From: Microbacterium binotii
Lineage (GTDB): Bacteria; Actinomycetota; Actinomycetes; Actinomycetales; Microbacteriaceae
DNA length: 64,000 nt
Assembly: GCF_021398715.1 (NCBI RefSeq)
Contig: NZ_CP090347.1
Location: 1,984,001 to 2,048,000, forward strand
Direction of reading: 5' to 3'
A program made the translations under genes and the position numbers. This document shows positions 42,102 through 50,282 of the stretch, in pieces. The notes under the pieces were generated by a model. It saw only the letters and a list, made by a program, of their open reading frames with translations. It was not told the DNA's origin and did no database searches. Each line of letters opens with the position of its first letter. The stretch's first letter is position 1.

Positions 42102-42107
42102 TAGAAT
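42102..42107 (+). promoter_or_regulatory. -10 box of the glutamine amidotransferase gene (leaderless)
   Basis: TAGAAT ends six bases before GTG 42114. Confidence 0.5.
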
Positions 42108-42113
42108 CCCGAC

Positions 42114-42845
42114 GTGAAACCCTTCGTACTGCTCGCGACCCGGGCCGAGGACGTCCCCGCCGACGAGGAGTACGCGCTCATGCTCCGGCACTCGGGCCTC
42201 GCACCCGCCGAGCTCCGACGGGTGCGACTCGAGGCGGGGCCGATGCCCCATCTCGACCTCGACGAGCTCTCCGGCATCATCGTCGGCGGCGGCCCTTTCA
42301 ACGCCTCCGATCCGCCGGCGCGGAAGTCGTCGGTGCAAGTGCGCGTGGAACGCGAGATGTCGGCCCTGCTCGACGACGTCGTCGCCCGCGACGTGCCGTT
42401 CCTGGGCGCCTGCTATGGGATCGGAACCCTCGGCGTGCATCAGGGCGCGACGATCGATCGGACGTACTCCGAACCGATCTCGGTCGTCCCGGTCTCTCTC
42501 ACCGTCGCGGGCCGCGAAGATCCGCTCTTCGCGGGGATGCCCGACACCTTCGAGGCGTTCGTCGGCCACAAGGAGGCGGTGCGTCGGTTGCCGGAGCATG
42601 TGACGCTGCTGGCCGGCTCTCCCGCGTGTCCGGTGCAGGCCTTCCGCGTCGGGGCGAACGTCTATGCGACGCAGTTCCATCCCGAGCTCGACGTGGCGGG
42701 AATCTCCACCCGCATCCGTGCCTATGCCGGTTACGGCTACTTCGCCGACGGCGAACTCGACGCGACTCTCGCCGCCGTGCGGCGGGCCCCGGTCATCCAC
42801 CCGTCGCGGATGCTGCGGACCTTCGTCGAGCGTTACGCGCGCTGA
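42114..42845 (+). CDS. Class I glutamine amidotransferase-like protein
   Basis: 243 residues. Nucleophile Cys in PFLGACYGIGTLG (C100), catalytic His/Glu in VYATQFHPELD, and the oxyanion region IIVGGGPFNASD. It is a stand-alone GATase1 domain like those annotated as GMP synthase-like, without a synthetase partner. It probably hydrolyses glutamine or a gamma-glutamyl compound; the substrate is unknown. The C-terminus overlaps the YihY gene by 13 bases tail to tail. Confidence 0.87.
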   Translation: MKPFVLLATRAEDVPADEEYALMLRHSGLAPAELRRVRLEAGPMPHLDLDELSGIIVGGGPFNASDPPARKSSVQVRVEREMSALLDDVVARDVPFLGACYGIGTLGVHQGATIDRTYSEPISVVPVSLTVAGREDPLFAGMPDTFEAFVGHKEAVRRLPEHVTLLAGSPACPVQAFRVGANVYATQFHPELDVAGISTRIRAYAGYGYFADGELDATLAAVRRAPVIHPSRMLRTFVERYAR

Positions 42846-43882
42846 GCCTTCTCCAGGGCCTTGTCGTGCTCCGCCTGGACGGCCGCCTGGGCGCGCTGGA
42901 GTTCGTCGGCGGCGATGCGCGCCGCATCCTCGGCTCGTTGCCGGCGGCGCTCGGCGAAGGTGGATGCTCCGAAACGCTCCCGCATGCGGTCTTCCCCCTC
43001 GCGCGTGATCGTGACGATGACCGATGCGGAGATCAACATCACCTGAGCGGACAGGTTCACCCACAGCAGGAGGGCGACGATGGAAGCGAACGACGCCAGA
43101 AGCGGATTCGAGCTCGCTCCCCCCACGAACAGCCCCGACAGCTCCTGCAGCACGGTCAGACCGGCTCCGCCCACCGCCGCACCCGCAAGCAGCGCGCGAC
43201 GGGGCGCCTTGACGCCCGACATCGTCCAGAACATCAGGAGCACCACGAGCGCATCGAGCACGAAGACGACGAGCACACCGACGGTGCGGGTGCCGATCTG
43301 CGCAGCCGTGGAATCCTCCGCCGCCCCGAGCCACGACAGCACCGTCGTCACCGACAGCGAACCGACGAAGGTGGCTGCGGCCGACAGCACGAGCAGGAGG
43401 GCGATCGCGACGGCGAGGCCGAGGTTGCGCAGCAGCACCCAGAGGAAGAACACGTCCTCGCCGGACGTGTCGGCGATCGTGCGCACGGCCACGCGCAACG
43501 AACCGATCGCGCCGATCGCCGCTCCGACCAGACCGACGAGCGAGATCACGCCCGCGATCGTGAGACCGGCGGGAGCCTCTATCGCAGAGAGATCGATCAG
43601 GCCGTCCCCGTCGGTTCCGACGAGCCCGGGAACCGCGGAGTTCACCGCATCCGCGAGAGAGTTCAGGGCCGCCGGATTTCCCGCCAACCACAGGGCGGCG
43701 ATCGAGAAGCCGAGCAGCACGGCGGCGAAGATGCTGAACAACGCGCGGTACGTGACACTGTCGGCGAGCTGCGCGCCGCGGCGCTCGCTGTAGCGTAGGA
43801 ATGCGCGGACCAGGGTCCTGCGCAGCGCCCAGGTCGTCGCGCGGGCGAGGAGCGGCTGCGGGGAGGCTGATGTGCTGCTCAT
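42833..43882 (-). CDS. YihY/BrkB-family membrane protein
   Basis: 349 residues with six membrane segments after a charged N-terminus; signatures are RGAQLADSVTYRALFSIFAAVLLGFSIAALWL near residue 35 and SGLFVGGASSNPLLASFASIVALLLWVNLSAQVMLISA near 260. The C-terminal ~50 residues are charged and helical. Once called ribonuclease BN or BrkB; the true function is unknown, possibly transport. A TAGCCT box six bases before the ATG supports this start. Confidence 0.87.
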   Translation of the reverse strand: MSSTSASPQPLLARATTWALRRTLVRAFLRYSERRGAQLADSVTYRALFSIFAAVLLGFSIAALWLAGNPAALNSLADAVNSAVPGLVGTDGDGLIDLSAIEAPAGLTIAGVISLVGLVGAAIGAIGSLRVAVRTIADTSGEDVFFLWVLLRNLGLAVAIALLLVLSAAATFVGSLSVTTVLSWLGAAEDSTAAQIGTRTVGVLVVFVLDALVVLLMFWTMSGVKAPRRALLAGAAVGGAGLTVLQELSGLFVGGASSNPLLASFASIVALLLWVNLSAQVMLISASVIVTITREGEDRMRERFGASTFAERRRQRAEDAARIAADELQRAQAAVQAEHDKALEKAQRA

Positions 43883-43888
43883 CGCGCC

Positions 43889-43894
43889 AGGCTA
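43889..43894 (-). promoter_or_regulatory. -10 box of the YihY gene (leaderless)
   Basis: TAGCCT on the minus strand, six bases before ATG 43882. Confidence 0.5.
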
Positions 43895-43943
43895 GCGTCC
43901 GCGCAGCTCTGTGCCGCTCGGTTGACAGGGGTCGCGCGCATGC

Positions 43944-44423
43944 TTAGGTCAGGGCGATGAGGCCGATGACGGCCCATGCGCCGAGCAGCATCCACGGGCC
44001 GAAGGGGATGCGGGTGCGGCGGCTGCCGCGACGCGAGAGCAGCAACCCCACGCTGAAGAGGCCTCCGAGCAGGAACCCGGCGAACAGCCCCAGCAGCAGC
44101 GCGTCCCAGCCGAGATACCCGAGTGCGATTCCGAGCAGGCCCGCCAGTTTCACGTCGCCGCCCCCCATTCCCCGAGGCTGCACGAGACGCAGCAGGAGGT
44201 AGAAGACGAACGCGATCGCGCCACCCGCGACCGCCTGCAGGAACGGGACCAGGTCTCCTCGTCCGACGGACGCAAGAGCCAGCGCCGCGAGGAGGAACGG
44301 ATACGCCGGCAGCACGAGCGCGTTCGGAAGCCGGTGCGTGCGCACATCGATCACCGCCAGCACGACGCTCAGGACCGCGAGCGCGCCGTAGGCGAGCACC
44401 AGCGCGAGCCCCGCGGGGTTCAT
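43944..44423 (-). CDS. A24 prepilin peptidase, short form
   Basis: 159 residues, about five membrane segments. The two catalytic Asp residues of type IV prepilin peptidases are in AVIDVRTHRLPNALV and MGGGDVKLAGLLGIALGY. The N-terminal methylase domain of PilD is missing, as in TadV/CpaA. No pilin or tad genes lie nearby, so its substrate is encoded elsewhere. It is the last gene of a five-gene run, one base after the DUF1905 stop. Confidence 0.88.
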   Translation of the reverse strand: MNPAGLALVLAYGALAVLSVVLAVIDVRTHRLPNALVLPAYPFLLAALALASVGRGDLVPFLQAVAGGAIAFVFYLLLRLVQPRGMGGGDVKLAGLLGIALGYLGWDALLLGLFAGFLLGGLFSVGLLLSRRGSRRTRIPFGPWMLLGAWAVIGLIALT

Positions 44424-44424
44424 G

Positions 44425-44724
44425 TCACGCGTCCAGGACCGTCAACTCGACCGCGATCTCATCGCCCTCGCCCGCTGCGGCCGCCTCGCGCACGGCGCGC
44501 TTGACCGGCAGATGATACGCGCCGCCGGCCGCACCCGGGAAGACGGATGTGCGCCAGGAGAGGCCGGCGACCTCGACCGCCACGCGCACCGCCCCGAAGC
44601 CGCTCGGCGGACGCGGCACCTCGCGGATCATGTCGCTCGCATCCTGGGGCAGCGCGACGAAGAACCAGTCGGCGTCCCGGCGCGCCTCCCACCGGAACAG
44701 CGGAGCCCGGAACGTGAAGTGCAT
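44425..44724 (-). CDS. DUF1905 protein
   Basis: 99 residues: FRAPLFRWEARRDADWFFVALPQDASDMIREV, GFGAVRVAVEVAGLSWRTSVFPGAAGGAYHLPVKRAVREAA, a compact beta-rich DUF1905 domain of unknown biochemical role. Its ATG overlaps the glycosyltransferase stop by one base. Confidence 0.85.
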   Translation of the reverse strand: MHFTFRAPLFRWEARRDADWFFVALPQDASDMIREVPRPPSGFGAVRVAVEVAGLSWRTSVFPGAAGGAYHLPVKRAVREAAAAGEGDEIAVELTVLDA

Positions 44725-45518
44725 CAGCCCAGCGTAGGACCGGAACCCTTCACGTCGGAGCCTTTCCCCAGGCGCCGCGATCGCACCGGCGGACGGACCG
44801 CGGCGCGGAACCGACCGCGCGGCCAGCTCGCGGCGAAGGTGGTGAGGACCTTGCCCAGTCGCTCTGCCAGCCCGCGCAGGTGCACGAGCGGGCGCGAGGA
44901 GACGGGCATGCGCAACTGCCGGTCCCAGCGCACGCCGTCGGAGCGGCGGAGGTGGATCGTCAGGTCCAGATCGTCGTGGACACGCGCATCGTCGCGGCGC
45001 ACCTGGTCGCGCACGCGCGCCCAGACGCCGGTGCGCATCGCGAAGTTGGATCCGAACACGAGCGGTATGCCGAGCCAGAGGTTGACCCAGAAGCGCCCAC
45101 CGCCGATGTACCAGTGCTCGCCGAGGTGGTGCACGAGGCGGGTGGACCCGTAGAACTCGGCGCCCCCGGTGAGCACCCCCAGACCCGCGTCGGCGGCGAA
45201 GGCGCGCTCGATGCGCAGCAGCCAGTCCGGATGGGGGCGCGAGTCCGCATCCAGCCTCGCGATCACATCGGCATCCGTCGAGGCGGCGTCGTACCCCGCG
45301 GCGGCGGCGGGCCAGATACCGACGACGGACTCGACGATGACCTCGGCGCCCGCGGAGCGCGCCACTGCCGCGGAGTCGTCGCTGCTCGCGTTGTCGACCA
45401 CGATGATCCGGTCCGCCGGACGCTGCTGCCGGGCGAGCGCGCGCAGACACGCCGCGAGCATCTCGGCGTCGTCGCGGCACGGGATGACCACAGCGATCCG
45501 CATCCCCATACCCCTCAT
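44724..45518 (-). CDS. Family 2 glycosyltransferase
   Basis: 264 residues. GT-A fold: MRIAVVIPCRDDAEMLAACLRALARQQRPADRIIVVDNASSDDS, the metal-binding ARLDADSRPHPDWL and the later DDLDLTIHL region. No membrane segment, so cytoplasmic; the acceptor is unknown. Alternative ATG starts at 45509 and 45503 are possible; 45518 gives an ATGA overlap with the preceding gene. Confidence 0.87.
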   Translation of the reverse strand: MRGMGMRIAVVIPCRDDAEMLAACLRALARQQRPADRIIVVDNASSDDSAAVARSAGAEVIVESVVGIWPAAAAGYDAASTDADVIARLDADSRPHPDWLLRIERAFAADAGLGVLTGGAEFYGSTRLVHHLGEHWYIGGGRFWVNLWLGIPLVFGSNFAMRTGVWARVRDQVRRDDARVHDDLDLTIHLRRSDGVRWDRQLRMPVSSRPLVHLRGLAERLGKVLTTFAASWPRGRFRAAVRPPVRSRRLGKGSDVKGSGPTLG

Positions 45519-45922
45519 GCTCCGCGCCCGGCGCGCGCTCGACCGAGCGCCGCGCCGAGGAGCCGGTCGGCCGTGGCTGCGGCGAGCACGGTCACCGTGT
45601 AGACGACGAGGTCGCGGGCGTCGAACACGGTGCCGAGCACGAGCATGATCGGCGGGAAAGCGTCACCCCACGCGAGCGGCAGACCGGTGAGCTGGAACAA
45701 CTCGATCGCCGTGCACCACACCCAGGCGACGAGCGCCGGCACCCAGACGGCGCGCCGCGGGACGATCACGACGGCGAGCAGGTACACCAGCAGCGCGTAC
45801 AGCGCGTCTCCCGCCACGTCGCTCACCGCGCCGTCCGGTGCGAACCGGTGCACACCGAGCCCGACCACGATCGTGACCGTGGCGGCGGCCGCCGCCACGA
45901 GACGCCGGCGGCCGGCGGTCAC
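45515..45922 (-). CDS. DUF2809-family membrane protein
   Basis: 135 residues with four membrane segments: RRLVAAAAATVTIVVGLGVHRF, DALYALLVYLLAVVIVP, ALVAWVWCTAIELFQLTGLPL (family core IELxQ) and DLVVYTVTVLAAATADRLLG. Function unknown. GTG at 45922 makes a GTGA overlap with the aldo/keto reductase stop; the open frame upstream is out-of-frame sequence of that gene. Confidence 0.83.
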   Translation of the reverse strand: MTAGRRRLVAAAAATVTIVVGLGVHRFAPDGAVSDVAGDALYALLVYLLAVVIVPRRAVWVPALVAWVWCTAIELFQLTGLPLAWGDAFPPIMLVLGTVFDARDLVVYTVTVLAAATADRLLGAALGRARAGRGA

Positions 45923-46911
45923 CAGTGCGGGTGGATGTCGGCCCGCAGGCGTCGGTCGTACACGTCGCGGACGACGGCGTCGAAGGCGTCCAGATCGAAT
46001 CCGCCGTCGAGGAGCGTCGCGGCGTCCGCGTTGGACTGCGCCTGCGCGCTCGTGCGCGCGCCGGGGATGACGCTCGTGACGCCGGGCAGCGCCGCGATCC
46101 ACGCGAGCACTGCGGCGGGGAGCGCGACGCCCTCCCCCAGCGCAGCGGCGAGTTCGTGGGCCGCGGCGAGCCCGGTCTCGTAGTCGACACCGGAGAACGT
46201 CTCGCCGCGGTCGAAGGCTTCGCCCTGACGGTTGTAGCTGCGGTGGTCGTTCGCCGCGAAACGCGTCTGGCTCGTGTAGCGGCCGCTGAGCAGACCGGAT
46301 GCCAGCGGCACGCGCGCGAACACGGCGACGCCCGCATCCGCCGCGGCGGGCAGCACCTCGTCGAGGGGCTTCAGCCGGAAGGGATTGAGGATGATCTGGA
46401 CGTTCGTGACCCCGGGTCGGGAGATCGCGGCGAGCGCCTGGGCGCTCGTCTCCACGGACACGCCGTACGCCGCGATGGCACCGTCGTCGACGAGCCGGTC
46501 CAACTCGTCGTAGGTCGACGCGTCGTCGATCACGCTGGAGGGCGGGCAGTGCAGCTGCACCAGATCGAGCGTCTCGACGCCGAGATTGCGACGGGAACGT
46601 TCGGTCCACGCGCGGAAGTTCTCGGGCGAGTAGTTCGCCTTCTCCTGCGGCAGACGCCGCCCCATCTTCGTCGCGACCGTGATCCCATGCTCGCCCCGCT
46701 CGCGGAGGAACCGGCCGATCAGCTGCTCGGAACGTCCGTCGCCGTAGACATCGGCGGTGTCGAAGAGGGTGACGCCGGCATCCGCCGCCGTTCCCAGCAC
46801 CGCCAGCGCGTCGGCTTCGTCGACGTCGCCCCAGTCCGCTCCCAACTGCCACGTGCCCAGTCCCAGTACGGAGACCGATCTGCCGGTGTTGCCAAGCGGA
46901 CGCTGCTGCAT
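45919..46911 (-). CDS. Aldo/keto reductase
   Basis: 330 residues. TIM-barrel NADPH-dependent reductase of the AKR family: tetrad Asp and Tyr in LFDTADVYGDGRSE, Lys in VATKMGRR, His in LVQLHCPP, and a cofactor site near VTSVIPGARTSAQAQSNADA. Substrate unknown. I take ATG 46911 rather than GTG 46917 because TAGGCT (46919-46924, minus strand) leaves a seven-base spacing to the ATG but only one base to the GTG. Confidence 0.9.
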   Translation of the reverse strand: MQQRPLGNTGRSVSVLGLGTWQLGADWGDVDEADALAVLGTAADAGVTLFDTADVYGDGRSEQLIGRFLRERGEHGITVATKMGRRLPQEKANYSPENFRAWTERSRRNLGVETLDLVQLHCPPSSVIDDASTYDELDRLVDDGAIAAYGVSVETSAQALAAISRPGVTNVQIILNPFRLKPLDEVLPAAADAGVAVFARVPLASGLLSGRYTSQTRFAANDHRSYNRQGEAFDRGETFSGVDYETGLAAAHELAAALGEGVALPAAVLAWIAALPGVTSVIPGARTSAQAQSNADAATLLDGGFDLDAFDAVVRDVYDRRLRADIHPHW

Positions 46912-46918
46912 GCGCACC

Positions 46919-46924
46919 AGCCTA
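46919..46924 (-). promoter_or_regulatory. -10 box of the aldo/keto reductase operon (leaderless)
   Basis: TAGGCT on the minus strand, seven bases before ATG 46911; probably drives the five-gene overlapping run down to 43944. Confidence 0.5.
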
Positions 46925-47947
46925 GGCCCCCGCCCGTCGCCGGCGAACCGTCGCGGAGACGACAGCGACCGCCGTTCCCACGGCCACGCCGAGCAGCGTG
47001 TCCAGCAGTCGGTCGCGCAGGAGCGGACCCGGGTCGACGGGCACGGCGAGTTCGATCATCAACAGGGCGAGCGGGGTGATGAACACCATCGCGAGTCCGT
47101 AGTTGCGTCCGACGAACAGCTCCGCGCACACCTGCAGGGCGATGGCGACCGCGAGCACCGCCAGCGGCGGCAGCGGCAACATGAGAAGCGCTGCCGCCAG
47201 CAGGATGCCGACACAGGTGCCGATCAGGCGCTGGGCGCCCCGCACGATCCGGGCGGTCGTGCTCGCTCCCCCGAGCGCGGCCACGGCGGCGACCATCGCC
47301 CAGTACCAGTGGGTGCCCACCAGCGCGAGCCCGACGATTCCGGCCAGGAGCGAACCCGCACCCACCGTCACGGCCATCTCGACGGCGACGCTGCGCCGGG
47401 CGTCGGACCTCGGCGCGGGAGCCGACGGGAGGCCCCGGCGAAGAAGGGCGATCGATACCGTCACCGCGACCGCGAATGCGGCGCCGCCCGCACCGACGAG
47501 GGGGCCTTCGGCGAGCGTGCGCCCGCTCGCCGGGAGCGTCGCGCACGCTCCGGCGGCGAACACCGCGAACAACGCGCCCGGCGGATGCCACCGGTACGCG
47601 TGCGCGATCAGCGTGACGCCGGCGGCGAGCGCCGCGACGACCACCACGCGCACCGCATCCGGTGCGTCGATGACGGAGAGCGTCGTTCCGAGAACCATGG
47701 CCGTCACCTGGACGGCGCCCGCAGCGAGCTGCATGAGGATGCGGTCGCGATAGCCGTCGAGTCGACCGTAGAGCGATGCGAAGGCGCCGAAACTCGCATA
47801 GACGCTCAGGTCGAGACGGCCGATCGACCAGAGCACCAGCAGCGGAACCGCGACGGAGACGGCGACCCGCGCGGCGACACGATGCTCGCCCTGGTGCGGC
47901 GCCACCTTCATGAAGCGGGCACCCGCCTCCCGCATCCGCTCACGCAT
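46922..47947 (-). CDS. FUSC-family membrane protein
   Basis: 341 residues, about ten membrane segments. LDLSVYASFGAFASLYGRLDGYRDRILMQLAAGAVQVTAMVLGTTLSVI and YWAMVAAVAALGGASTTARIVRGAQRLIGTCVGILLAAALL are typical of FUSC/aromatic-acid exporter proteins, which are predicted efflux channels. TAGCCT lies six bases before the ATG; the intervening GGAAGG could also act as a ribosome site. Confidence 0.85.
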   Translation of the reverse strand: MRERMREAGARFMKVAPHQGEHRVAARVAVSVAVPLLVLWSIGRLDLSVYASFGAFASLYGRLDGYRDRILMQLAAGAVQVTAMVLGTTLSVIDAPDAVRVVVVAALAAGVTLIAHAYRWHPPGALFAVFAAGACATLPASGRTLAEGPLVGAGGAAFAVAVTVSIALLRRGLPSAPAPRSDARRSVAVEMAVTVGAGSLLAGIVGLALVGTHWYWAMVAAVAALGGASTTARIVRGAQRLIGTCVGILLAAALLMLPLPPLAVLAVAIALQVCAELFVGRNYGLAMVFITPLALLMIELAVPVDPGPLLRDRLLDTLLGVAVGTAVAVVSATVRRRRAGA

Positions 47948-47953
47948 CCTTCC

Positions 47954-47959
47954 AGGCTA
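47954..47959 (-). promoter_or_regulatory. -10 box of the FUSC gene
   Basis: TAGCCT on the minus strand, six bases before ATG 47947. Confidence 0.45.
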
Positions 47960-48019
47960 CGCCGGGCGGGCGGTGGCAATTCCCGGCTGCCGACGCCCCG
48001 CCGCGTGCGAAGACGCCGA

Positions 48020-48025
48020 TACGGT
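48020..48025 (+). promoter_or_regulatory. -10 box of the 153-residue membrane protein gene (leaderless)
   Basis: TACGGT ends six bases before ATG 48032. Confidence 0.4.
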
Positions 48026-48031
48026 GCGGCC

Positions 48032-48493
48032 ATGAGTGTGTCGGTGGCCGGAACCGTCGTCGCGGCGCTCGTCCTGCTGCCGAACCTCCTCCTGCTGAGG
48101 CTGCCCGGCACGCTCCCGGATCCGCCGCGCCGCCTCGCTCTCCGCGTGTCCACCGTGCTCGAGCGGCTCGGGCAGGTCGGCTGCCTCGGGGCCGCAGTCC
48201 TCGCTCCGGGCTCCGGCACGCGAAGCTGGCCCTGGGCAGTCCTCGTGGCTCTCCTGGTCTCGCTCTACGTCGGACGATGGGTGGTGCTCGTCACCCGCGG
48301 CGCCGATAGGCGCGAGCTGTACGCGCCGTGGGGTGTGATCCCGGTTCCGATGGCCGTCGTCCCCGTACTGGTCTTCGCCCTGACGGCCATGTGGCTCCAT
48401 GCCCCCTGGCTCGCCGTCGCGAGCGGCGCCCTCGCGCTCGGCCACATCCCGGTCTCGCTCGCGGTGGCGAGAGCGTGCCGGAGCACGCCGTGA
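48032..48493 (+). CDS. Membrane protein, unknown function
   Basis: 153 residues with four predicted membrane segments (about 5-22, 47-85 in two parts, 103-120, 124-145). I recognise no family. It overlaps the next gene by four bases (GTGA), so the two probably act together. Confidence 0.72.
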   Translation: MSVSVAGTVVAALVLLPNLLLLRLPGTLPDPPRRLALRVSTVLERLGQVGCLGAAVLAPGSGTRSWPWAVLVALLVSLYVGRWVVLVTRGADRRELYAPWGVIPVPMAVVPVLVFALTAMWLHAPWLAVASGALALGHIPVSLAVARACRSTP

Positions 48494-49044
48494 GCACCCT
48501 CGCCGTCTGGTGGATACCGGTCGGCGCGGGCGGATGGCTGGTGAGCCACGCGAGCGGGTTGTGGGAGCGGATGACGGCGGCACGCGAGGGCCGCGCGGCG
48601 CGGCCCCTCCTCCACGCCGCCATCGAGATCACCGATCGGCGGGGGCGCTCCGTCATCGAGATGGCACCGGCGTGGAGCGGGCCGCGAACAGCACACGGCG
48701 TCGTCGGAACGGGCCCGGTCGGGCTACGGGTTCTGGGGCTGAGCGTGTGCTTCCGATACGAGATCCGCTGCTGGCGCGACGGCACCGTTCCGGACCTCGC
48801 GTTCGCCCCGAGACCGCCCCGCATCCACGAGACGAGCGAGGTCGTGACCGACGCGATCATCATGGATGCGACCAACGCGCCCCGCCACGTCTGGGGTCGG
48901 GATGTCTTCGGGATCGGCGACATGTGGAACTCGAACTCCCTGATCGCCTGGCTCCTGACGCGAGCGGGCATCGCCGAGCATCCGCCGTCCGACTGCTCGG
49001 CGCCCGGGTGGAAGTGCGGCGTCGAGGCCGCCCGGCGCGGTTAG
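48490..49044 (+). CDS. Hypothetical protein with C-terminal WNSNSL motif
   Basis: 184 residues. No signal peptide or clear membrane segment. The middle is beta-rich (AAIEITDRRGRSVIEMAPAW, RYEIRCWRDGTVPDLAFAP) and the end has HVWGRDVFGIGDMWNSNSLIAWLLTRAGI followed by three Cys-containing turns. The WNSNS-helix arrangement recalls the nucleophile helix of permuted papain-like proteins, but with Ser instead of Cys; this is only a resemblance. GTG start overlaps the preceding stop; the 3' end overlaps the MarR gene by four bases. Confidence 0.7.
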   Translation: MSTLAVWWIPVGAGGWLVSHASGLWERMTAAREGRAARPLLHAAIEITDRRGRSVIEMAPAWSGPRTAHGVVGTGPVGLRVLGLSVCFRYEIRCWRDGTVPDLAFAPRPPRIHETSEVVTDAIIMDATNAPRHVWGRDVFGIGDMWNSNSLIAWLLTRAGIAEHPPSDCSAPGWKCGVEAARRG

Positions 49045-49532
49045 AGAGCGTCCTCGACGCCGGGCACGAGCTTCGCGGCGATCCTGGCGAGAGCAATCCG
49101 CTCCGAATCGTCGAGGCGGTCGAGAACCAACGAGCGGATCTGCTCGACGTGGGCGGGTGCCGCCTGGCGCAGGATGTCCCAGCCGGCGTCGGTCAACCGG
49201 GCGGACTGGGTGCGCCCGTCGCTGCCGCACGTGGTGCGCTCGACCCAGCCGCGGCGTTCGAGGGCGTCGATGGCGTGGCTGAGCCGCGACCGGCTGAGAC
49301 CGGCGATGCGGGCGAGGTCGGTCATCGTGGCCGGCTGCGCGAAGCTCCCGGCGAGGGTCACGAGGATCGCGTAGTGCGCGTGGTTGATGCCGCCTTCGTC
49401 GCGCAGTCGGCGATCGAGTGCCTGCGGCAGCAGCTGCACGAGCCGGATGAGCGGAAGCCAGGTCGTCATCTCGTCCTCCGTCAGCGTCCGCGTCGGCCGC
49501 GCTGCGTCGGATCGGGCCGCCGTCGCCATCAC
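49041..49532 (-). CDS. MarR-family regulator
   Basis: 163 residues. Winged helix: HAHYAILVTLAGSFAQPATMTDLARIAGLSRSRLSHAIDALERRGWVERTTCGSDGRTQSARLTDAGWDIL, flanked by dimerisation helices. A single Cys lies in the wing (TTCGSDGR) and could be redox-active, though that is speculative. It begins at the ribA stop (GTGA or TGATG overlap), so it is translated with ribA and is a candidate autoregulator of that operon. Confidence 0.88.
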   Translation of the reverse strand: MMATAARSDAARPTRTLTEDEMTTWLPLIRLVQLLPQALDRRLRDEGGINHAHYAILVTLAGSFAQPATMTDLARIAGLSRSRLSHAIDALERRGWVERTTCGSDGRTQSARLTDAGWDILRQAAPAHVEQIRSLVLDRLDDSERIALARIAAKLVPGVEDAL

Positions 49533-50200
49533 GCCGCGGGCAGGTCGATGGCGTGCGCGGTGTGGTCGCGCTTGGCAGCCAGGTAGCGCGCGTTCGATGC
49601 CGACAGATGCACAGCCGTGCGTACGCGGTCGGTGACCTCGATCCCCAGATCCTCGAGCTGCGCCGCCTTGTCGGGGTTGTTGCTCAGCAGCCGGATGCGC
49701 TCCGCTCCGACGGTCCGGAGCATCTGCGCGGCGACGGTGTAGTCGCGCTCGTCCTCGCCCCGCCCGAGCGCCAAGTTCGCCTCGTACGTGTCCAGGCCCG
49801 CATCCTGCAGTGCGTAGGCGTCGAGCTTGGCGTACAGGCCGATGCCCCGTCCCTCCTGGCGGAGATAGAGCAGGAAACCGCCGTCGGCCGCGATCCGCTC
49901 GACCGCTTCGCGCAACTGCGGACCGCAGTCACACCGTTCGGAGCCGAACACGTCGCCGGTCAGGCACTCGCTGTGCGGGCGCACGAGCGGCGCCTCCCCG
50001 CCGTCCGCGCTGCGTTCGAGCGCACTCCGCCAGTCGCCGAGACCGAGCAGCAGGTGCTCCTTGCCGTCGACGAGCCCGTCGAACGTCAGCACGTCCGCAT
50101 CTGTCCCGTAGCCGTCCGAGAAGCGGAGCGGCACCCGCACCTGGACTCGGATCTCCGCCGCCGGAACCGGGACTGCGGAGATGTGTGAATTCTCAACCAT
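49529..50200 (-). CDS. ribA: GTP cyclohydrolase II, stand-alone
   Basis: 223 residues. Converts GTP to 2,5-diamino-6-ribosylamino-pyrimidinone 5'-phosphate, the first riboflavin step. Zinc Cys in SECLTGDVFGSERCDCGPQL, then YLRQEGRGIGLYAKLDAYALQDAGLDTYEAN and LSNNPDKAAQLEDLGIEV, all family signatures. It lacks the DHBP synthase domain of the bifunctional form. ATG 50200 (MVENSH) is preferred to upstream starts because the preceding residues are not conserved-looking. No riboswitch is visible in the 82 bases upstream. Confidence 0.92.
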   Translation of the reverse strand: MVENSHISAVPVPAAEIRVQVRVPLRFSDGYGTDADVLTFDGLVDGKEHLLLGLGDWRSALERSADGGEAPLVRPHSECLTGDVFGSERCDCGPQLREAVERIAADGGFLLYLRQEGRGIGLYAKLDAYALQDAGLDTYEANLALGRGEDERDYTVAAQMLRTVGAERIRLLSNNPDKAAQLEDLGIEVTDRVRTAVHLSASNARYLAAKRDHTAHAIDLPAA

Positions 50201-50205
50201 ATGGT
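50196..50205. promoter_or_regulatory. Palindrome over the ribA start, possible MarR operator
   Basis: ACCATATGGT is a perfect 10-base palindrome spanning the ribA start codon. MarR proteins bind short palindromes overlapping promoters, and a MarR gene follows ribA. Length is short for a full site. Confidence 0.3.
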
Positions 50206-50282
50206 GCTCAATCCCGGTGGCCGGCGGAGTATTCCCGGCGCCGTGAGAAAGCCGCATCCGCGTCCGGGGTGACACTGGGGAC

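Noticed and set aside
41829..43691. 620-codon open frame across the 72-residue gene, amidotransferase and YihY genes
   Set aside because: Only the last 72 codons are protein-like; the rest lies opposite or out of frame with strong genes.
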